From positions 1-5,500 of the forward strand of contig CAJJTG010000075.1 in NCBI GenBank assembly GCA_905194675.1: a DNA stretch of 5,500 bases, read 5' to 3'. The notes below the pieces were generated by a model, which saw only the letters and a list, made by a program, of their open reading frames with translations, was not told the DNA's origin and searched no databases. This document shows positions 5,405-5,500 of the stretch, one piece after another (the first letter of the stretch is position 1; every line of letters begins with the position of its first letter). The DNA comes from an uncultured Collinsella sp. (GTDB lineage Bacteria; Actinomycetota; Coriobacteriia; Coriobacteriales; Coriobacteriaceae). Position numbers and translations under genes: made by a program.

Positions 5405-5500
5405 AGAGCTCGACCGGCACCCATTCGTCGTGATTGCAGATAAAAGCCTCGGGATCCTCGACGCTAAAGAAGACGAGCGTGGGGTCGTTAGGCCCCTCAT
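5403..5500 (-). CDS. C-terminal end of an unidentified protein (partial)
   Basis: Reading the minus strand from 5498, 31 sense codons run to a TAG at 5405-5403. They give an acidic tail with DPTLVFFSVEDPEAF near its start and HDEWVPVEL at its end. Codon choice and composition look like a real protein, and a strong hairpin follows the stop. The gene begins beyond the window. I do not recognise the family. An overlapping Ser/Arg-rich frame opening at an ATG at the window edge is much less protein-like and looks like a shadow. A direct functional link to arginine synthesis is not evident, because the terminator-like hairpin and the ARG boxes separate it from argC. Confidence 0.65.
   Translation of the reverse strand, partial: EGPNDPTLVFFSVEDPEAFICNHDEWVPVEL

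Noticed and set aside
5198..5500. 100-codon minus-strand frame starting at the right edge
   Set aside because: It is Ser/Arg-rich, runs through the strong hairpin and the ARG-box region, and overlaps another frame (stop at 5403) with a much more natural protein tail.

Overview
The window holds one complete arginine-biosynthesis gene cluster, read entirely on the minus strand in the order argC - argJ - argB - argD (from about 5145 down to 257), with a short gene end at each edge. The DNA is GC-rich with strong G/C preference at third codon positions. The wording of the proteins, together with operator-like sites built on TGCAT half-sites as in actinobacterial ARG boxes, suggests a high-GC actinomycete. 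My best guess is a Coriobacteriia gut bacterium such as Collinsella. That taxonomic guess is inference from reading and has not been checked by a search.

Layout from right to left, the direction of transcription. At 5403-5500 is the last part of an unrecognised minus-strand gene. At 5312-5365 is a very strong hairpin that probably ends that transcript. At 5146-5300 is the control region of the arg cluster, with one perfect and two imperfect ARG-box-like inverted repeats. The first two are exactly 21 bp apart centre to centre. Then come argC (4075-5145), a 134-bp gap with a small hairpin and a 17-bp repeat unit, argJ (2672-3940), an 81-bp gap, argB (1610-2590), a 69-bp gap with a GC-rich palindrome just upstream of the ribosome binding site, and argD (257-1540). 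Positions 67-256 form an AT-richer intergenic stretch with several hairpins and a second copy of the 17-bp unit. The first 66 bases may be the end of a plus-strand gene converging on the cluster.

How the genes work together: ArgJ makes N-acetylglutamate by moving the acetyl group from N-acetylornithine to glutamate. ArgB phosphorylates it, ArgC reduces the acyl phosphate to the semialdehyde, and ArgD transaminates that to N-acetylornithine, which ArgJ deacetylates to ornithine. The four genes therefore encode the complete acetyl-recycling route from glutamate to ornithine. The later genes (argF, argG, argH) are not in the window. Two layers of arginine control are suggested: ArgR-type sites in front of argC, and an ArgB with the N-terminal helix typical of arginine-inhibited N-acetylglutamate kinases.

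I see no mobile element, CRISPR array, tRNA or rRNA, and no clearly new system. The points of interest are the operator array, a roughly 30-residue insertion in ArgD, a C-terminal extension of ArgB, the shared intergenic 17-mer and the unusual hairpins.
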